Assembly: GCA_025890175.1 (NCBI GenBank)
Contig: JANPYM010000008.1
Coordinates: 1,231,337-1,295,336, forward strand
Reading direction: 5' to 3'
Length of the DNA stretch: 64,000 bases
DNA from: Ciborinia camelliae
Lineage: Eukaryota; Ascomycota; Leotiomycetes; Helotiales; Sclerotiniaceae
Numbering within the stretch: position 1 is the stretch's first letter; every line of letters starts with the position of its first letter. The notes under the pieces were generated by a model. The model had not been told where the DNA came from and searched no databases. It was given only the letters and a program-made list of their open reading frames with translations. Below are positions 59,905-64,000 of this stretch, piece by piece. The translations under genes and the position numbers were made by a program.

Positions 59905-61088
59905 ATTTTCGGGCTAACTGCATGGAGTTTGGTGTTTTGTTTGAGTGGTTAAGGCTCCGAAGTATGGGAAAATGAATGATACCAATGTTATGATGAATGG
60001 GGAAAGGGGAGTTATAGAAACATATATTAGAATGGATAGAATAGACTTCTGCCATTAATCGTTAAATCTTCGTTTTAAATAGCATGGTGAAGAGATTCTA
60101 TGATTTGATATATACTACAACATACCATCAAGGCATGAACTGTGCTAACACAATAACATAGCTTATCATATCCTACACTGAACTAGGCTACGTTAACCTC
60201 TCCTCCTCTTCCACATAAATAATTCTTTGTATCTTAGCTCTACCCTCAACCATGAATCTTTGAGGTGTAAGTGCTCTAAGAAATTATTCAATAGCATCAT
60301 GCTCTGTCCAGTGAACGTCGCTAATCCTTAGGTCTTCAATTGGATCTAGATATTGAAAGACTCATAGCTGGATAGTATGCCTTGTAGTCATGGTTTTTTT
60401 GTCCTTTAGAGGATTAAACTGATAGAATAGCAAGAGTACATGTAGCCTTTAGATGTGATCTGCTTCTCATGGCTTCTCTTTTCTTTGGAGAATTAAACTG
60501 ATAGAATAGCAAGAGTACATGTACAGTAGTCTTTAGATGTGATGTTCACACTTGTTCTGCTTCTCATGGCTTCTCTTTCCTCTAGAGAATTAAACCGATA
60601 GAATAGCAACAGTACATGTAGCCTTTAGATGTGATCTTCACACTTGTTCTGCTTCCTCAGTTTGATGAAATTGGAGGATTCACTCCTGCCAAAAAGTAAA
60701 AGGGGGTGTGTGTTCATGTGGTTATGAATAGGAACTAGAACTACTCTTGAATCCCCCTTTGTAAGTAGAATCATTCACTTTAAATACCGGTAGGTACCTA
60801 CTAATAAGTAATTTGTTCTCTCTTATGGATATCTCAAGTTGATAGAGTATGGCAAAAGCAGGTACAGTACAGTTCTCGGACCGAGGTTTAGCCGGCATAA
60901 CATAAACACCAGCCTTGCATCCCCCCACAACCAGGTTGTAACATTGCTTTACCCTTTTTGTCCTGGCTTACAAAACTCCACTCCATCAGATAATCTCGGT
61001 CGGATAGCGGCGACAAAACCATCATAATACAGTAAAGCAGCGAGAACACCAAACTGTCAAAAGCACATGTTCCGTGCTGCTTTTCATA
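59905..61088. other. Intergenic with a 3-copy minisatellite
   Basis: Ferric reductase 3' flank, then the tandem repeat at 60411-60660, then the 5' flank of the GST-fusion gene. No gene is seen. Confidence 0.55.
60411..60660 (+). repeat. Three-copy tandem repeat, about 79-97 bp units
   Basis: Units start at about 60411, 60490 and 60587. Each contains GAATTAAACTGATAGAATAG-like text, then AGTACATGTA, CTTTAGATGTGAT and CTTCTCATGGCTTCTCTTT. Units two and three add a TTCACACTTGTTCTG segment missing from unit one. Copy identity is high, suggesting recent amplification. Confidence 0.88.
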
Positions 61089-61102
61089 ATGGAGACAGTT
61101 AA
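61067..61102 (+). promoter_or_regulatory. Upstream ORF overlapping the start codon
   Basis: An ATG at 61067 opens a 12-codon frame (11 residues and TAA) that runs out of frame over the presumed start codon at 61089. If included in the mRNA it would reduce initiation at the main start. It is not relevant if transcription begins downstream of 61067. Confidence 0.35.
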
Positions 61103-63528
61103 TTCAGGTCTGCACCAGCAGATACCCACTCCCTACAGACAATTGCAGCCACAAGCTGAACAAGCTCTCCAACATGGTCAACATGGTCAACATGGCCAAC
61201 CTCATCTCAGTCACCACGCTCTCGTATCCCAGCCAGGTCTCGATCTATCAAGTCTGGTCCAGGATGATAACAATTCAGTCTACCCAGACTTGAGGAGCTT
61301 GCAGGATCCAAATACAGGACATACTGTCGTTCACCAATATCCTTCTCCAATTCCCTTTGAACGAAATAATGGTCACCAGCAGATGCATGTTCAGAATACT
61401 GGCAGCCCACATACCCCGCAGCAGCAGCAACATCCTGGACCAGGTCAATTCGGTATCTTGACTGCAGGTCCTCTTCATCCTAATACCATCAGCAGATTGC
61501 AGCAAGGTTTACAACAACCAGAAGATGATTTATTTGGCACACCAGATGAATCCGATCAAAAAAGCACTGGACACCAGTCTCATAAAATTATTCCCAATCC
61601 TCCTAATTTGGAAGCATGGAGAGAGAAGTTGTTTAATGTTGATGAGATGATCACTTTAAGTGAAGAAGAGTAAGTTGGCAATGACATCACCCGAAGTGAA
61701 AAGTGAAAATATACTAACTGCTTAATTTTAGATACAATACTTATTTCCCTCATGTCGATAATGTTTATTCTCATAGGTCTACTCAAAAATACAAGCGCAA
61801 GCCTTTCGTTTCTCACTACTGGGACTGTCGTCTTAAGGGTCGTCCACCAGGAACTGCCAAATCCGATGACCCGAATAAAAAGAAGAGAAAGCGCACTGCA
61901 CGTGAAAGAGATCTTTGCGATGTCAAGATTAAGATTACAGAGTACTTTCCGGGTGCGATGTTGAGGGCAGACTTTCAACCAGATGGAGGACCATCGGCAG
62001 ACCCATCACAAGCCAACAACTATTTCGCTCAAGCCGGAACTCACCAACAATTTTCCCTTCCTCTTAACAATATGAACATTCCACCAAATCATCCAGGCGC
62101 AACAGGTCAACGATACTATACAATCCAACGTGTCAATGGAAATGGTGGCAACGGAAAGGGCGATGGTGTTGCCGGACCTCATAAGCATGATTTGGCAAGA
62201 AGTGATGAGATCAAGAAGAATAGTATTTTAAGGTTTCTTCAAAAGAGAGAGAAGGAAGACAAGAAGACTCAGGTAAGAGTTTTTAGTTTCACTAGCACCA
62301 CTACCCAGCACATAGCACATGGGGAAATGCAACCACAAGACTCTCGTGGTTGCAGTTTCCCCGCTCCACTCATTCAACATTATCCTCTGGCAAATGCATA
62401 ACTACATCATTTTAACCATTGGGTGTCTTTGTACCTCATAAGAGCAAACACTTCCGAGAGGTGAAACAGGGGGATTTACCTAAAATATTCCTTGCCTTCA
62501 GAAGCAACAGTACCATATCCACTCAACAAATGGCTAACACAACCGATCAACAGAAAACTTACCACAAGAGAGCCACCGGTCTAGCTTTGAATACTGTCAA
62601 GAAACATTCTAAAGAGAATGATTTAAAGCTGTTTGCCAGTTGCTTCTGGTAAGTTCTCATTACATGCAATCCATGTGACATCAATGAAACCTCACTCTCA
62701 ACTAACATATCATGTTAGTCCTTTTGTCCAGCGAGTATGGATTGCTTTAGAAGCCAAGGGTATCCAGTATCAATATGTTGAAATTGATCCATACAAGAAG
62801 CCTCAATCTTTACTAGAGGTCAATCCTCGAGGATTGGTCCCTGCTATTCGTCATGGAGATTGGGGCTGTGGTGAAAGTAGTGTATTGATTGAATATGTAA
62901 GCATTCCATTTACTCGTTCTTCTATGTTAGGATTCGTGACTTCCCTATCGTTGATAATCACACGGGAAATTACTAACCTTTTACAGCTCGAAGATCTTCA
63001 GATCGGTCCAGCTCTTCTTCCCCACGGTGCTCAAGCTAAAGCTCATTGCAGACTTTGGAGTGACCATGTATTTTGACCCAACCCTTTCTTCCTTAGCTCA
63101 TGCCACTAACAATTGTCTAGATTAATCGTAAAATCGTCCCCACCTTCTATCAACTCCTCCAAGCACAAGACTTCAACAAGCAAGCTGAAAGTGCCAGAAA
63201 ACTTCGCGAAGAGATTTCTCAAATCGTCGATGTTTGTGATCCCCAAGGTCCCTTTTTCCTTGGTCCAACTCTCTCTTACACCGACATTCAATTCGCACCT
63301 TGGATTATTCGCTGCAGTCGGGTTCTCAAACATTATCGAGGTTGGCAGGATCCTCAACCGGGTAGTCGATGGGCAATCTGGTTTGATGCGGTCGAGAATA
63401 ATGAGTTTGTAAAGGCAACGATTAGTACGGATGATTTGTATATCGACAGTTATGAGAGATATGCGATGAATAGACCAAATACTAGTGAGTTGGCTGATGC
63501 AGTTAATGGCGGATTTGGTTTACCTTAG
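61089..63528 (+). CDS. Basic nuclear-type region fused to omega-like GST
   Basis: Six exons: 61089-61669, 61732-62272, 62554-62648, 62719-62896, 62987-63067, 63121-63528; 627 residues. All introns have GT/AG ends, several with CTAAC branch sites. Residues 1-170 are Gln/His/Pro-rich, including a triple QHG repeat. Residues about 173-270 are well-ordered and basic (AWREKLFNVDEMI, FVSHYWDCRLKGRPPGT, KKKRKRTARERDLCDVKIK), which suggests nuclear localisation or nucleic-acid binding. Residues about 375-627 are a glutathione S-transferase. The omega-type catalytic Cys406 lies in SCFCPFVQRVW, its codon split by an intron; NPRGLVPAIRHGDWG is the glutathione-binding strand, and FFLGPTLSYTDIQFAPW lies in the alpha-helical domain. 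Omega GSTs act as thioltransferases and dehydroascorbate reductases. I recall similar long fusions in other ascomycetes, which supports the joined model. Confidence 0.82.
62321..62362 (+). other. Strong hairpin inside the second intron
   Basis: GGGGAAATGCAACCAC pairs with GTGGTTGCA-TTTCCCC (one bulged G) around a 9-base loop, a 16 bp stem. The host intron (62273-62553) is 281 bp, four to five times longer than the other introns of this gene. Confidence 0.7.
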
Positions 63529-64000
63529 GGGAGGACTGGGTAGTGATAGGGCGCCCATAGGTGGGGGATGTATGTATGAGGGATGAGGGATGAGGGATGA
63601 TGAATGGATGGGAAGGGGAGTTGGTTAATGTCTACGGGATTCGATATGAATCGTTGGGGTGGTAATCGCGCTCTTGATCTTGGCAGCGAAGTGGGGAAGC
63701 TATTCCTAGGGACGCGCCCGACAGATTTGCTTTCATACATTTTCTTGTTTTTGAAGTAAGACATATTCTGGTCCAGGGCAGGTTGAATCATATATAGATG
63801 GTTCTCCGGGTTTTATGCACGTTGGGCTCATAATTATTGGTAGTACGGTACCTAGTTAGTTGAGGCAATTAATATTGTGAAATATGATATTGAATGCATT
63901 GTGATTTGGTGATGTTTATGAGAGAAATATTGGGGTGGGTTGGGTAACTTGGGTTATGGTTAATGTAGCGAGCGGGTTTTCGCGAAGGAGAAGGTCGATA
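63529..64000. other. 3' flank of the GST-fusion gene, window edge
   Basis: No gene is seen. A short GATGAGG tandem (about 63571-63600) follows the stop codon in the presumed 3' UTR. Confidence 0.5.

Noticed and set aside
1..64000. CRISPR arrays, bacterial operons, rRNA genes
   Set aside because: No regularly spaced identical repeats with unique spacers and no 5S or large rRNA sequence was found; the window is eukaryotic nuclear DNA.

Overview
The window is nuclear DNA of a filamentous ascomycete. The evidence is short introns with GTAAGT-type donors and CTAAC branch sites, typical euascomycete genes (COX19, seipin, NPR3, ferric reductase), and a 16.5 kb block of extreme AT content with the C-to-T and G-to-A signature of repeat-induced point mutation (RIP). 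The gene set and the GTAGGTA/TACCTAC microsatellites suggest a leotiomycete, perhaps Sclerotiniaceae (Botrytis or Sclerotinia relatives). That placement is inference.

Layout. 1-16.8 kb (normal GC): an IMPACT-domain protein gene (minus) and a seipin gene (plus) diverge from one promoter region. After a 4.3 kb gene-poor stretch, COX19 (minus, four exons) and a GFA/CENP-V fold gene (plus, three exons) form a second divergent pair, followed by a multi-pass membrane protein. From 12.6 to 15.7 kb lies an odd array of twelve diverged copies of a CAGAYRTGCAACAAAA-type motif. 16.8-33.3 kb: a RIP-degraded AT-rich block whose ends form long imperfect inverted repeats next to TA dinucleotides. Inside it are a complete but mutated Ty1/Copia element (two 224 bp LTRs, 5 bp target duplication, readable integrase, reverse transcriptase and RNase H relics) and a 188 bp solo LTR with its own 5 bp target duplication. 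33.3-47.9 kb: a large Ser/Arg-rich protein with glycine-rich helices (DUF3824-like) and NPR3, separated by 5 kb of microsatellite-rich DNA. 47.9-57.9 kb: an uninterrupted Gag plus retropepsin ORF without polymerase, then 8 kb with only relics. 57.9-63.5 kb: a ferric reductase and a multi-exon gene that joins a basic, possibly DNA-binding region to an omega-class-like glutathione S-transferase.

The genes do not form one pathway. NPR3 (GATOR1/SEACIT, TORC1 control by nitrogen) and the IMPACT protein (family linked to GCN2 control) both belong to amino-acid sensing. COX19 and the ferric reductase touch copper and iron handling. The GST and GFA proteins are thiol-related. These links are by family only.
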